DNA of 64,000 bases, taken from positions 186,001 to 250,000 of the forward strand of contig NZ_NRQT01000005.1 of assembly GCF_004119455.1 (NCBI RefSeq). The letters run 5' to 3'. Below, one piece after another: positions 38,850-47,045 of this stretch. The notes under the pieces were generated by a model. That model saw nothing but the letters and a program-made list of their open reading frames with translations. It made no database searches and had not been told where the DNA came from. The translations under genes were made by a program, and so were the position numbers. Each line of letters opens with the position of its first letter. Within the stretch, counting starts at the first letter, position 1. This DNA is from Chryseobacterium sp. CH25. GTDB lineage: Bacteria; Bacteroidota; Bacteroidia; Flavobacteriales; Weeksellaceae.

Positions 38850-39377
38850 ATGAAATATTGTGCTTTTCTCCGTGGTGTCAATGTAAAAGGAACCAATATG
38901 AAAATGGCAGATGTCTGTCAGGTTTTCAAAGATGCTGGAATGAAAGATGTGGTATCCATATTAGCTTCCGGAAATATTGTTTTTTCTTCTGATAAAAATG
39001 CTGATGCTTTAAAAGCAATGCTTGAAAAAGAGATGTCAGAGCACTTTTCCTACGAAGCTTTTTTATTCATAAAATCTCACGAAGAAACAGCTGTTTTCTG
39101 GAACAGTATTCCATTTGAGAAGAATGATGATCTTCATATTTATGGTTTTGTTGGGGTGTCTGGCATTGAAAATGTTTTAATGGAAGAGTTTGAAAAAGCT
39201 AGCCAGACTGAAAATGAAAAAGCTGAAATCGTTAATAATATATTTTACTGGCAGGTCCCGAAAGGAAATACTTTAGACTCTACTTTTGGAAAAGTTTTAG
39301 GAAAGAAAAGTTTAAAAGATCAGATGACCAGCAGGAATGTCAATACCTTTGAGAAGATTTTGAAAAAGATGGAGTAG
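38850..39377 (+). CDS. DUF1697 family protein
   Basis: A 175-residue protein that fits DUF1697 end to end: the start YCAFLRGVNVKGTNMKMADV, the 'ILASGNIVFSS' strand, the central 'IPFEKNDDLHIYGFVG' part and the C-terminal 'TSRNVNTFEKILKKM' ('t.RN..T..kl'). The family is widespread, about 180 residues long and without assigned activity. It stands alone, 60 bp after the membrane glycosyltransferase. Confidence 0.92.
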   Translation: MKYCAFLRGVNVKGTNMKMADVCQVFKDAGMKDVVSILASGNIVFSSDKNADALKAMLEKEMSEHFSYEAFLFIKSHEETAVFWNSIPFEKNDDLHIYGFVGVSGIENVLMEEFEKASQTENEKAEIVNNIFYWQVPKGNTLDSTFGKVLGKKSLKDQMTSRNVNTFEKILKKME

Positions 39378-39405
39378 TTCCTATATACAATTATACAATA
39401 CAAAA

Positions 39406-39478
39406 ATTCAATAGGGACGGGCTAAAGCCCGTTCTTTTTTTATCCCAATTCCATTGGCTTTAGCCAAAACCTAAAATT
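39406..39478. repeat. Two-hairpin interspersed repeat, copy 2
   Basis: ATTCAATAGGGACGGGCTAAAGCCCGTTC, a T-run, then CCATTGGCTTTAGCCA and AAACCTAAAATT. The order and most bases match the copy at 26725-26800; the dyad centre is inverted (TTTA versus TAAA). The first hairpin plus T7 could also terminate the DUF1697 transcript. Confidence 0.85.
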
Positions 39479-39820
39479 AAAACACAAATCCCACAAATAA
39501 TTTCACAAATATCACAATCCTGTCATTGCGAGCGCAGCGAAGCAATCTCATTCTCATCCCAAATAAAAGAATCTGTAAAATCTGCGGTAAATAAAAATTC
39601 CACGTATTTGATTGATAACGTAGTTATTGTCATTCCGTCAGGAATCCTTAGATTTTAACATGTAGTGTTTAGATTCTTTCAGAAATCACAAATTCGACGG
39701 AATCAATGACAAAATGGATGGATAAAAATGTATAAAGAATTATCATGGAACTATTATCAAGAATTGTAACCAAAACTTAATCAATAATAAGTCCCTGAAT
39801 AAAATAAGGTAACTATCTTT

Positions 39821-39855
39821 CCTTAAACCTTAAACCTTAAACCTTAAACCTTAAA
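39821..39855. repeat. Perfect heptamer tandem repeat, (CCTTAAA)x5
   Basis: Five perfect copies followed by CCC, ending 76 bp before the kdsA start. Confidence 0.95.
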
Positions 39856-39931
39856 CCCAACTCTCTCCCCAAATAATTTCCAAGTCTGAAACTTTCTCAG
39901 TATTTTTACTGAACTTTTTAATTACAACAAA

Positions 39932-40741
39932 ATGATTCAGTATTTAGATAATATTCAGCACAAAGATTCAAAGAACTTTTTCCTTATTGCAGGGCCTTGT
40001 ATTATAGAAGGAGAAGATATGGCACTTAGAATTGCTGAAAAAGTAATCAATATTACAGATAAGTATAATATTCCTTATATTTTTAAAGGGAGTTTCAAGA
40101 AGGCAAACAGAAGCCGTGTAGACTCTTTTACAACGATTGGAGAAGAAAAATCTCTTGAAATTCTTAAAAAAGTAGGAGAGACATTCAACATTCCTACCAC
40201 TACAGATATTCACGAAAATGAGCATGCTGCATTAGCAGCACAATATGTAGATGTTCTTCAGATTCCTGCGTTCCTGGTACGTCAGACAGACTTATTGGTT
40301 GCAGCGGCGAAAACAGGAAAATGTGTTTCCCTGAAAAAAGGACAGTTCCTTTCACCCGAATCTATGAAATTTGCTGTACAGAAAATTACGGATTCCGATA
40401 ACCAGAAAGTAGCTATTATTGAGAGAGGAAACTCTTTCGGATATACAGATCTGATTGTAGATTACAGAGGAATTCCTACCATGAGAGAATATGCACCTGT
40501 GATTCTGGATGTTACCCATTCATTACAACAGCCTAACCAAAGCTCTGGAGTAACAGGTGGAAGACCTGATCTTATTGAAACTGTTGCCAAAGCAGGAATT
40601 GCAGTAGGAGCAGACGGAATTTTCATTGAAACTCACCCAACTCCAGAAACAGCATTATCTGATGGAGCCAACATGTTAAGACTGGATTTATTAGAAGATT
40701 TATTACAAAAATTGACAAGAATTAGAGAATCGATTTTGTAA
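39932..40741 (+). CDS. kdsA: 2-dehydro-3-deoxyphosphooctonate aldolase (Kdo-8-phosphate synthase)
   Basis: A 269-residue enzyme condensing phosphoenolpyruvate with arabinose 5-phosphate, the first committed step to Kdo for lipopolysaccharide. Motifs: LIAGPCIIEGEDMA near residue 20, FKGSFKKANRSR near 50, TTTDIHE, IPAFLVRQTDLL near 112, KKGQFLSPESM, RGNSFGY near 170, DVTHSLQQPNQSSGVTGG near 190, and FIETHPTPETALSDG near 232. The Cys in AGPCII and the pattern TVHE/DIHE fit the known sites. It is preceded by the CCTTAAA array and followed after ~45-70 bp by a TonB receptor gene. Confidence 0.97.
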   Translation: MIQYLDNIQHKDSKNFFLIAGPCIIEGEDMALRIAEKVINITDKYNIPYIFKGSFKKANRSRVDSFTTIGEEKSLEILKKVGETFNIPTTTDIHENEHAALAAQYVDVLQIPAFLVRQTDLLVAAAKTGKCVSLKKGQFLSPESMKFAVQKITDSDNQKVAIIERGNSFGYTDLIVDYRGIPTMREYAPVILDVTHSLQQPNQSSGVTGGRPDLIETVAKAGIAVGADGIFIETHPTPETALSDGANMLRLDLLEDLLQKLTRIRESIL

Positions 40742-40813
40742 TTGTTAAAAAAACATTAATTTTAGAAATTCTAAAATATTTCTTTTGAAAAACTAGTTTT
40801 ACCGCTAAGCCTT

Positions 40814-43021
40814 ATGGTCCCAATGCTGATTTTCTCCCAACAGAGAAAAAGGGATACAGCGACCAAGGTAACCGATATAGAGGAAGTTGTCTTCCAGAAA
40901 AAAACAACAGGAAGAACCAATGATCTTACCAATGTGAAAATTTCTGCAAAAGAAGCGAAAGCAGTAGCTTCTATCAGTGGTGGAATTGAAGGGTTGATTA
41001 AAACGCTACCTTCTGTAAACTCCAATACTGAGCTGTCTTCCCAATATATGGTGCGTGGTGGAAACTATGACGAAAACCTTATCTATATTAATGATATTGA
41101 AATTTACAGACCTTTCCTGATCAGAAATTCTCAGCAGGAAGGTATGAGTATTATTAACCCGGATATGGTTTCATCAGTGAACTTCTCAGCAGGAGGATTT
41201 GAAGCTAAATATGGTGATAAAATGTCTTCTGCTTTAAATATTTATTACCGTGAACCTGAAAAATTTGAGGTTTCCGGTGAAGCAAGTTTAATTGGAGGCA
41301 GGTTAACCACCGGATTAGCTTCAAAGAATAAGAAGTTTACAGCTTTGTTTTCAGGGAGATACAGAAATACCAATCTTGTTCTTAACACTTTAAAGGAAGA
41401 CACAGATTTTAATCCTACTTACTGGGATTTTCAGTCTTATCTAAATTATCATGTTAACGATAAACTTTCCATGTCATTCATCGGATATTATTCCAAGAAT
41501 GATTATGAGATGATTCCTAAAGCGAAAAGTGTAACTTTCGGAAGCCTTCAGCAGCCAATTACTGTCAATATAGGCTATGGTGGTAAGGAAAATGACCAGT
41601 ATAAAAATATGATGGGTACATTTTCCATGAATTATAAGCCGGCTGACAAATGGAAACTTACATTAGATGCTTTTGCTTATCAGAACAGAGAAAGAGAATA
41701 CTACACCATCCGATCTGAATATGATCTGCAGACATTTGATCCTGTAACAAAGGAGCCAATTTCAAGCTATGATGTTGGAGGCCAAACGGAACATGCCAGA
41801 AATGATTTATTCGTAAGAACTTACGGAACTCAGTTAAGAGCTAAGTTTTCCCCTAATGTAAATACAGACATTGAGGTTGGTTTCAAATACGAAAAGGAAA
41901 ACCTTAAAGATCTTACTAACGAATGGAAACTGGTAGATTCTGCAGGATACAGCCTTCCAAGACCGGAAGTGATTGATCCAAGAGCAGGAACTACAACAGG
42001 AGATCTGAGAATGTTCTATTATATTGCAGGAAAAAATAATATTGAGCCTACCAGATTATCTGCTTATGCTCAGTATTCCCAGAAATTTTACTGGGGAGCA
42101 AGCAAAGTATTTTTAAATGCCGGAGTAAGAGTTTCCAACTGGAGCTTCAATAAAGAAACAATATTCTCTCCAAGAGTTCAGTTTGCTATCAAACCGGATT
42201 GGGATACGGATATGTTATTCAAACTTTCCGGGGGTATCTATTATCAGTCTCCGTTTTATAAGGAAATTAAAGATCTTGACGGAAACTTTAACTCAAATAT
42301 CAAGTCGCAAAGATCTATCCAGGCTATTCTTTCCAATGACTATGAATTCTATATGTATGACAGACCGTTTAAATTGACAACGGAGCTTTATTACAAGAAA
42401 ATGGATAACCTGATTCCGTATTATATGGATAATGTGAGAATCCGTTACTCAGGACAGAATAATGCTAAAGGATATGCTTATGGAATTGATACCAGACTAT
42501 TCGGTGAATTTGTTCCGGGAGTAGATTCTTGGTTGTCTGCTAGTTATGCCAGGGTTTATGAAAATATTGATGGCAGAGGAGATATCCCAAGACCTACAGA
42601 TCAGAGATTCAGAGTGGCGATGTTCTACCAGGATTATATGCCGCAGTTCCCATCTATGAGGGTAAACCTTACTTTAGTGTATGCAATGGGATTACCAACG
42701 GGATCTCCTGTTATGTTTAATGATAACGGACAGCCGGATTTCAATTCAGCATACAGCTATCAGAAAACATTACCTGCTTACAAAAGGGTGGATATCGGAT
42801 TAACAAAAGTATTTATTGATCCAAAGGATAAGAATAAAAGATCCGGATTCTGGGGTAATTTCCAGGAATTATCTTTAGGAGTTCAGGTTTTCAACGCATT
42901 TAATATCAATAATACTGTAGCCAATCAATGGATCACAGATTATAATACCAATAATATGTATCCGGTTCCGGTACGTCTTACAGGGCGTTTCTTTAACGTG
43001 AAGTTAGAATTTAAACTATAA
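40814..43021 (+). CDS. TonB-dependent outer-membrane receptor (5' end probably misread)
   Basis: A receptor of at least 735 residues with a plug domain (SGGIEGLIKTLPSVNSN, SQYMVRGGNYDENLIYIND near residue 80, INPDMVSSVNFSAGGFEAKYGDKMSS) and a 22-strand-type barrel ending in the aromatic FNVKLEFKL. It has no carboxypeptidase-like N-terminal domain. The ATG at 40814 leaves only half a signal peptide (MVPMLIFSQQ). The frame continues upstream as KLVLPLSL without a start. Adding one A to the A5 run at 40788-40792 gives TTG-AAA-AAA-CTA..., a complete signal peptide starting at 40785. I therefore suspect one missing base. The ligand is unknown; the copper genes follow after a terminator. Confidence 0.88.
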   Translation: MVPMLIFSQQRKRDTATKVTDIEEVVFQKKTTGRTNDLTNVKISAKEAKAVASISGGIEGLIKTLPSVNSNTELSSQYMVRGGNYDENLIYINDIEIYRPFLIRNSQQEGMSIINPDMVSSVNFSAGGFEAKYGDKMSSALNIYYREPEKFEVSGEASLIGGRLTTGLASKNKKFTALFSGRYRNTNLVLNTLKEDTDFNPTYWDFQSYLNYHVNDKLSMSFIGYYSKNDYEMIPKAKSVTFGSLQQPITVNIGYGGKENDQYKNMMGTFSMNYKPADKWKLTLDAFAYQNREREYYTIRSEYDLQTFDPVTKEPISSYDVGGQTEHARNDLFVRTYGTQLRAKFSPNVNTDIEVGFKYEKENLKDLTNEWKLVDSAGYSLPRPEVIDPRAGTTTGDLRMFYYIAGKNNIEPTRLSAYAQYSQKFYWGASKVFLNAGVRVSNWSFNKETIFSPRVQFAIKPDWDTDMLFKLSGGIYYQSPFYKEIKDLDGNFNSNIKSQRSIQAILSNDYEFYMYDRPFKLTTELYYKKMDNLIPYYMDNVRIRYSGQNNAKGYAYGIDTRLFGEFVPGVDSWLSASYARVYENIDGRGDIPRPTDQRFRVAMFYQDYMPQFPSMRVNLTLVYAMGLPTGSPVMFNDNGQPDFNSAYSYQKTLPAYKRVDIGLTKVFIDPKDKNKRSGFWGNFQELSLGVQVFNAFNINNTVANQWITDYNTNNMYPVPVRLTGRFFNVKLEFKL

Positions 43022-43061
43022 AAATCAGCTCAATCCGCATCATCTGCGAGAGCATATAGAA

Positions 43062-43098
43062 CAAAAATCCTCTGAATTATTTCTCAGAGGATTTTTGT
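43062..43098 (+). terminator. Terminator after the TonB receptor gene
   Basis: An AAAATCCTCTGA/TCAGAGGATTTT stem followed by T-rich sequence. Confidence 0.85.
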
Positions 43099-43106
43099 TT
43101 TACCGG

Positions 43107-43166
43107 AATTTTATAACAACAATACAAAATTTTATAACAACGGTTTCCTGAATATTTTTAACTTTG
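43107..43166 (+). promoter_or_regulatory. Direct repeats and -7 element upstream of the copper cassette
   Basis: The 14-mer AATTTTATAACAAC occurs at 43107-43120 and again at 43128-43141, exactly 21 bp apart. An exact TAACTTTG -7 element follows at 43159-43166, 8 nt before the ATG at 43175. No TTG is found at the usual -33 distance, so activation by a protein bound to the repeats is plausible. Confidence 0.55.
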
Positions 43167-43174
43167 TCTCAACA

Positions 43175-43555
43175 ATGAAAAAGATTCTTGCCATACTGTT
43201 TTCTATTTTCTACTTCGGATTCTCTTCCGGAGCGGCATTTAGCATTCATTACTGTATGAAAGAATTTGTTTCTGTAAGCCAGAAAGCTGATGATATTTGT
43301 GGCAAATGTGGTGTCAAGGATAAAAAGAGTTGCTGCAAAACAGAAATCAAAGTTGTAAAAGTAGATGATTCCCAGAAGTCTGATTTGCTTAACATTGATT
43401 TTGTAGGACAGATTTCAGAAATTCCTGTGATGCATCAGTTTGCTTTTGTAGACAGATCTTTTTCTGCTACCAAATTCACTCAGATTCAGATCAATGCACC
43501 ACCGGAATACAGGCCGGTACCTATCTACATTAATCATTGTAATTTTAGAATTTAG
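43175..43555 (+). CDS. HYC_CC_PP family small exported Cys-rich protein
   Basis: A 126-residue protein with an N-terminal signal or anchor helix (ILAILFSIFYFGFSSGAAF). It carries the elements that name the family: HYC near residue 26, a CGKCG and CC pair near 45-55, and a late PP (NAPPEYRPVP), ending near YINHCNFRI. The family is common in Bacteroidota next to metal-related genes; Cys and His spacing suggests metal binding. It is the first gene of a five-gene same-strand copper cassette, right behind the direct repeats. Confidence 0.8.
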   Translation: MKKILAILFSIFYFGFSSGAAFSIHYCMKEFVSVSQKADDICGKCGVKDKKSCCKTEIKVVKVDDSQKSDLLNIDFVGQISEIPVMHQFAFVDRSFSATKFTQIQINAPPEYRPVPIYINHCNFRI

Positions 43556-43673
43556 AATCCGTCAGTCGTTTTCGATGTTATTGTAATATCGTTATAGAAT
43601 GACATGTCTTGACGCATTTCATGTGCGTTACCCTTATTCTTTATTTAAAAAATTAATTCTAAAATTTAAAACA

Positions 43674-44147
43674 ATGAAAAAGTATATCATTACAGCAGCC
43701 TTATCTTTATTCTCAGTTATTTCACTTTCAGCGCAGTCTAAAAAAGACGCTCAGGTTTCAAAATTATATCAGAACTATATCGCCATCAAATCGGCTTTAG
43801 CTTCTGATGATGCTGATAAAACTTCAAAAGCAGCTACTGAATTTATTAAAACGGCTTCCACTATCGATTATAAATTAGTTTCAGAAGGAAACCTTAATAT
43901 TCTTAGAAAAGATGCTTCTGTTATTTCAGAAGCGAGAACCGTTGATGCTCAGAGAGAGACCTTCCTTAATTTATCAGACAATATGATTGCTCTGACGAAG
44001 GAGTTCAAACTTTCCGACAAACCGGTTTATGTACAGTATTGCCCAATGGCTGACGGAAGTTGGTTAAGTGATGAAAAACAAATCATGAATCCATACTACG
44101 GAAAATCTATGCTTTCTTGTGGAAGTGTAAAGTCAGAAATTAAATAA
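43674..44147 (+). CDS. DUF3347 protein, exported, first copy
   Basis: A 157-residue protein from the ATG at 43674 (MKKYIITAALSLFSV); the open frame begins 25 codons earlier without signal character. The signal peptide ends at SLSAQ. The mature domain is a four-helix DUF3347 unit with VSKLYQNYIAIKSALASDDADKTSKAA and the C-terminal motif QYCPMADGSWLSDEKQIMNPYYGKSMLSCG. DUF3347 is also found fused to or beside copper/silver efflux adaptors, and CPM plus the later M/C are likely Cu(I) ligands. It lies directly upstream of the multicopper oxidase; a second copy lies downstream. Confidence 0.85.
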   Translation: MKKYIITAALSLFSVISLSAQSKKDAQVSKLYQNYIAIKSALASDDADKTSKAATEFIKTASTIDYKLVSEGNLNILRKDASVISEARTVDAQRETFLNLSDNMIALTKEFKLSDKPVYVQYCPMADGSWLSDEKQIMNPYYGKSMLSCGSVKSEIK

Positions 44148-44236
44148 TTACTGTATTAGTCTTTAAAACAATAAGTTGTGGAGTTTAATTTATTTTAAAC
44201 TTTAAGCTCTGCAGCTTTTAAAAAGTTCGGAATATT

Positions 44237-46999
44237 ATGAAAAAACTAATCATATTTCTGGTGCTTTTGTTCTCTGTTTTTACTTTCGCACAAACAACAA
44301 AGACCTATTATACCTGTCCTATGCATGCTGAAGTGGTCTCTTCAAAACCAGGAGACTGCCCGAAGTGTAACATGACATTGGTAAAGAAAACCGTTGTAGT
44401 AAAACCAGCAGTACAATCTGCACCTAAAATAGAGACAAAAACGAAACCGGTAGAAACCAAAATAAATAAAGGAAAAACTGATATTAAAAAGGTAATGAGG
44501 GCTGAAGAAGCTAAGAAAATGGATATGGTAAGGAAAGCAGAACCTATTCAACCGGCTAAACCAGCTTTAAAATCAGTAACCCAAACAAAAATTGTATCAT
44601 CGGCCCAAACTTATACTTTCCCTATGCATCCTGAAGTAATTTCAGATAAGCCGGGAAAGTGCCCTAAGTGTGGAATGGAGCTGGTAGAAAAAGAAGACCA
44701 CAAACATACTGTCGTTGAAAACCCAAAAGGTGAAAAATCTGTTTTGAAAAGAAATTCAGAGAACGGAAAACTTACTTTTGGCGGTAAAAAAGTCCGTTAT
44801 GATCTGTATGTAAAAGACACCATTGTCAATTTTACGGGGAAAAACAGAAGAGCTCTTGCTATCAACGGCAAACTTCAGGCACCTACACTGTACTTTACAG
44901 AAGGAGATACTGCTGAAATTTATCTGCACAATATGCTGAAGGAGAATACAGGACTTCACTGGCATGGAGTAATTCTTCCTAATGAGCAGGATGGAGTTCC
45001 CTATCTTACCACAAAACCTGTAAAACCGGGGGAAACCCATTTATATAAGTTTAAAGTTTCTCAAAACGGAACTTATTGGTATCATTCTCATGAAGCACTG
45101 CAGGAACAGATAGGAATGAACGGGATTTTAGTCTTTAAAAAGAGAGAAGGTGAACCAAGAACCGAATATAATGCAGAAATCCCTGTACTATTAGGAGATT
45201 GGAGTGATGATGATCCCATGCAGATTGCCCGCAGACTTCACATGGCCAATACAGATTGGTATGCGGTAAAGAAAAATGCTGTTCAAAGTTATTGGGAAGC
45301 CATTAAATCAGGAAATTTTGGAACAAAAGCACTGAACGAATGGAAAAGGATGGAAGCCATGGATGTAAGTGATGTATATTACGATAAGTTCTTAATTAAT
45401 GGAACTCCAAGTTCTGACTATTCTAATCTGAAAGCAGGAAATAAAGTAAGATTAAGAGTCGCCAACGGCGGTTCATCCACTTATTTCTGGCTGAATTATG
45501 GTGGTGGAAAAATAAAAGTAGTAGGAAATGACGGAAATGATGTGGTTCCTGTAGAAGTAGACCGATTGATTGTCGGAGTTTCAGAAACCTATGATATTGA
45601 AGTTACGATTCCTGAGAATAAAAGCTTTGAATTCCGTGCCACTTCAGAAGACAGAATAGGACATGCTTCCCTTTGGTTGGGTTCCGGTGAAAAAATAGAA
45701 GCTCCTAATTTACCAAGACTGATGCTTTTTGAAGGAATGAAAATGATGAACGGAATGATGGAAATGAGCGGAAATATGAAGCCAATGACCATGACGATGG
45801 GAAACCAGATGATGGATATGAATGAAGTAATGTACCCGGAAATTCCAGAAAGTCAAAGAAAAACGACTGCGAAGCACATCAACGAGATGATGGGCGTGAA
45901 AACGAAAGAAGAGAAAGAGGATCATTCTCAACATAGCGGAATGGATATGAAGGAAGAAAAAACGATCAAAAGATTGTCTTATAATATTTTAAAGTCTCCT
46001 GAAAAGACCATTCTTCCAACAGACAGCGTTCGTAATATGAAGTTTACGCTGGAAGGAAATATGAACCATTATCTGTGGACTCTAGACAATAAAACGGTTA
46101 CAGAAACAGATAAAATTCTGATTAAAAAAGGAGAGATTTTAAGAATCAAACTGTATAACAACTCCATGATGCGTCACCCGATGCACCTTCACGGACATGA
46201 TTTCAGATTGATTAATTCAAAAGGAGAGTATTCCCCATTGAAAAACGTGGTAGATATCATGCCAATGGAAACTGTTACAATCGAATTTGCTGCTAATCAG
46301 GATGGTGACTGGTTTTTCCACTGTCATATCCTGTACCACATGATGGCAGGAATGGGAAGAATCTTCAGTTATGAAAATTCAAAACCAAATCCACAGCTTC
46401 CTAACAGAAAGTTAGCTTGGAAAAACTTTTTGAAAGACAATAAAATGGTTAGTTCTATGGCAATGCTGGATGTAGCAAGCAATAAAATTCATGCAGAAAC
46501 CATGACGATGTTCGGACCAAGATGGGCTAACCTGAACGAATTTCATACCAACTGGAACTTCGATCATTTTGAAGGAAGTGCAAAAGTAGGAAGATTCTTA
46601 GGCAAATTCCAGTGGGCATTACCTTATGCTGGGGTTAGATTTCAGAAAAACCATGAAATTATGGAAAGACAGATGGCAGAGGATATGGGAATGGATTTTC
46701 ATGGAAAGAAAACCTGGTTCGGGCAACAGAAAGCTTCAAAAAGCAGATATTCCTTCATCGTGGGGATGCAGTATGTATTACCGATGTTAATTACAGCAGA
46801 CGCAAGCGTAGACCAAAATGGAAAGGTATTATTGGAGTTAAGCAGAGAAGATATTCCACTTTCCAGAAGATTGAGAGGTAATTTCAGTGTGAATTCCGAT
46901 GGAGAATTTTCAACAGGAATAAGATATATCTTGCAAAATGGTTATCTGTTTCCGGAAATTATGATAACGAAATGGGCTTTGGAGCAGGTGTTACCTTAA
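44237..46999 (+). CDS. Multicopper oxidase with two N-terminal heavy-metal-binding domains and a C-terminal barrel-like region
   Basis: A 920-residue exported oxidase (CopA-like), probably oxidising Cu(I). The signal peptide ends at TFAQ. Two short metal-binding domains follow: TCPMHAEVVSSKPGDCPKCN near 28 and a copy near 125 where the first Cys is Phe (FPMHPEV...CPKCG). Cupredoxin copper ligands: HWHG near 241, HSH near 283, HPMHLHGH near 647, and HCHILYHMMAGM near 694. A Met/His-rich loop lies at ~500-580. From ~710 a 210-residue beta-rich part resembles a CopB-type outer-membrane protein. As sequenced it ends WALEQVLP, but adding one T near 46949-46951 gives SGNYDNEMGFGAGVTLTY and a stop at 47007, a proper barrel end with terminal aromatic residue. 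Confidence 0.9.
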   Translation: MKKLIIFLVLLFSVFTFAQTTKTYYTCPMHAEVVSSKPGDCPKCNMTLVKKTVVVKPAVQSAPKIETKTKPVETKINKGKTDIKKVMRAEEAKKMDMVRKAEPIQPAKPALKSVTQTKIVSSAQTYTFPMHPEVISDKPGKCPKCGMELVEKEDHKHTVVENPKGEKSVLKRNSENGKLTFGGKKVRYDLYVKDTIVNFTGKNRRALAINGKLQAPTLYFTEGDTAEIYLHNMLKENTGLHWHGVILPNEQDGVPYLTTKPVKPGETHLYKFKVSQNGTYWYHSHEALQEQIGMNGILVFKKREGEPRTEYNAEIPVLLGDWSDDDPMQIARRLHMANTDWYAVKKNAVQSYWEAIKSGNFGTKALNEWKRMEAMDVSDVYYDKFLINGTPSSDYSNLKAGNKVRLRVANGGSSTYFWLNYGGGKIKVVGNDGNDVVPVEVDRLIVGVSETYDIEVTIPENKSFEFRATSEDRIGHASLWLGSGEKIEAPNLPRLMLFEGMKMMNGMMEMSGNMKPMTMTMGNQMMDMNEVMYPEIPESQRKTTAKHINEMMGVKTKEEKEDHSQHSGMDMKEEKTIKRLSYNILKSPEKTILPTDSVRNMKFTLEGNMNHYLWTLDNKTVTETDKILIKKGEILRIKLYNNSMMRHPMHLHGHDFRLINSKGEYSPLKNVVDIMPMETVTIEFAANQDGDWFFHCHILYHMMAGMGRIFSYENSKPNPQLPNRKLAWKNFLKDNKMVSSMAMLDVASNKIHAETMTMFGPRWANLNEFHTNWNFDHFEGSAKVGRFLGKFQWALPYAGVRFQKNHEIMERQMAEDMGMDFHGKKTWFGQQKASKSRYSFIVGMQYVLPMLITADASVDQNGKVLLELSREDIPLSRRLRGNFSVNSDGEFSTGIRYILQNGYLFPEIMITKWALEQVLP

Positions 47000-47045
47000 C
47001 GTATTAATTTTTAACCGCATTATTTTATAAAATCAGTCAGAAACA

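Larger units (their letters stand above)
39378..39931. other. Intergenic region packed with repeat fragments upstream of kdsA
   Basis: These 554 bp contain no gene. They hold the two-hairpin repeat (39406-39478), 'cattgcgagcgcagcgaagcaat' at about 39523-39545, 'attccgtcaggaatcct' at about 39632-39648 with an inverted partner 'attcgacggaatc' near 39690, an 'aatctgcggtaaataaa' fragment, and the (CCTTAAA)x5 array (39821-39855). Several have relatives in other gaps of this window. Confidence 0.75.

Noticed and set aside
39821..39855. CRISPR-like array
   Set aside because: The unit is 7 bp without spacers; the same holds for the array at 19415-19456. They are simple tandem repeats.
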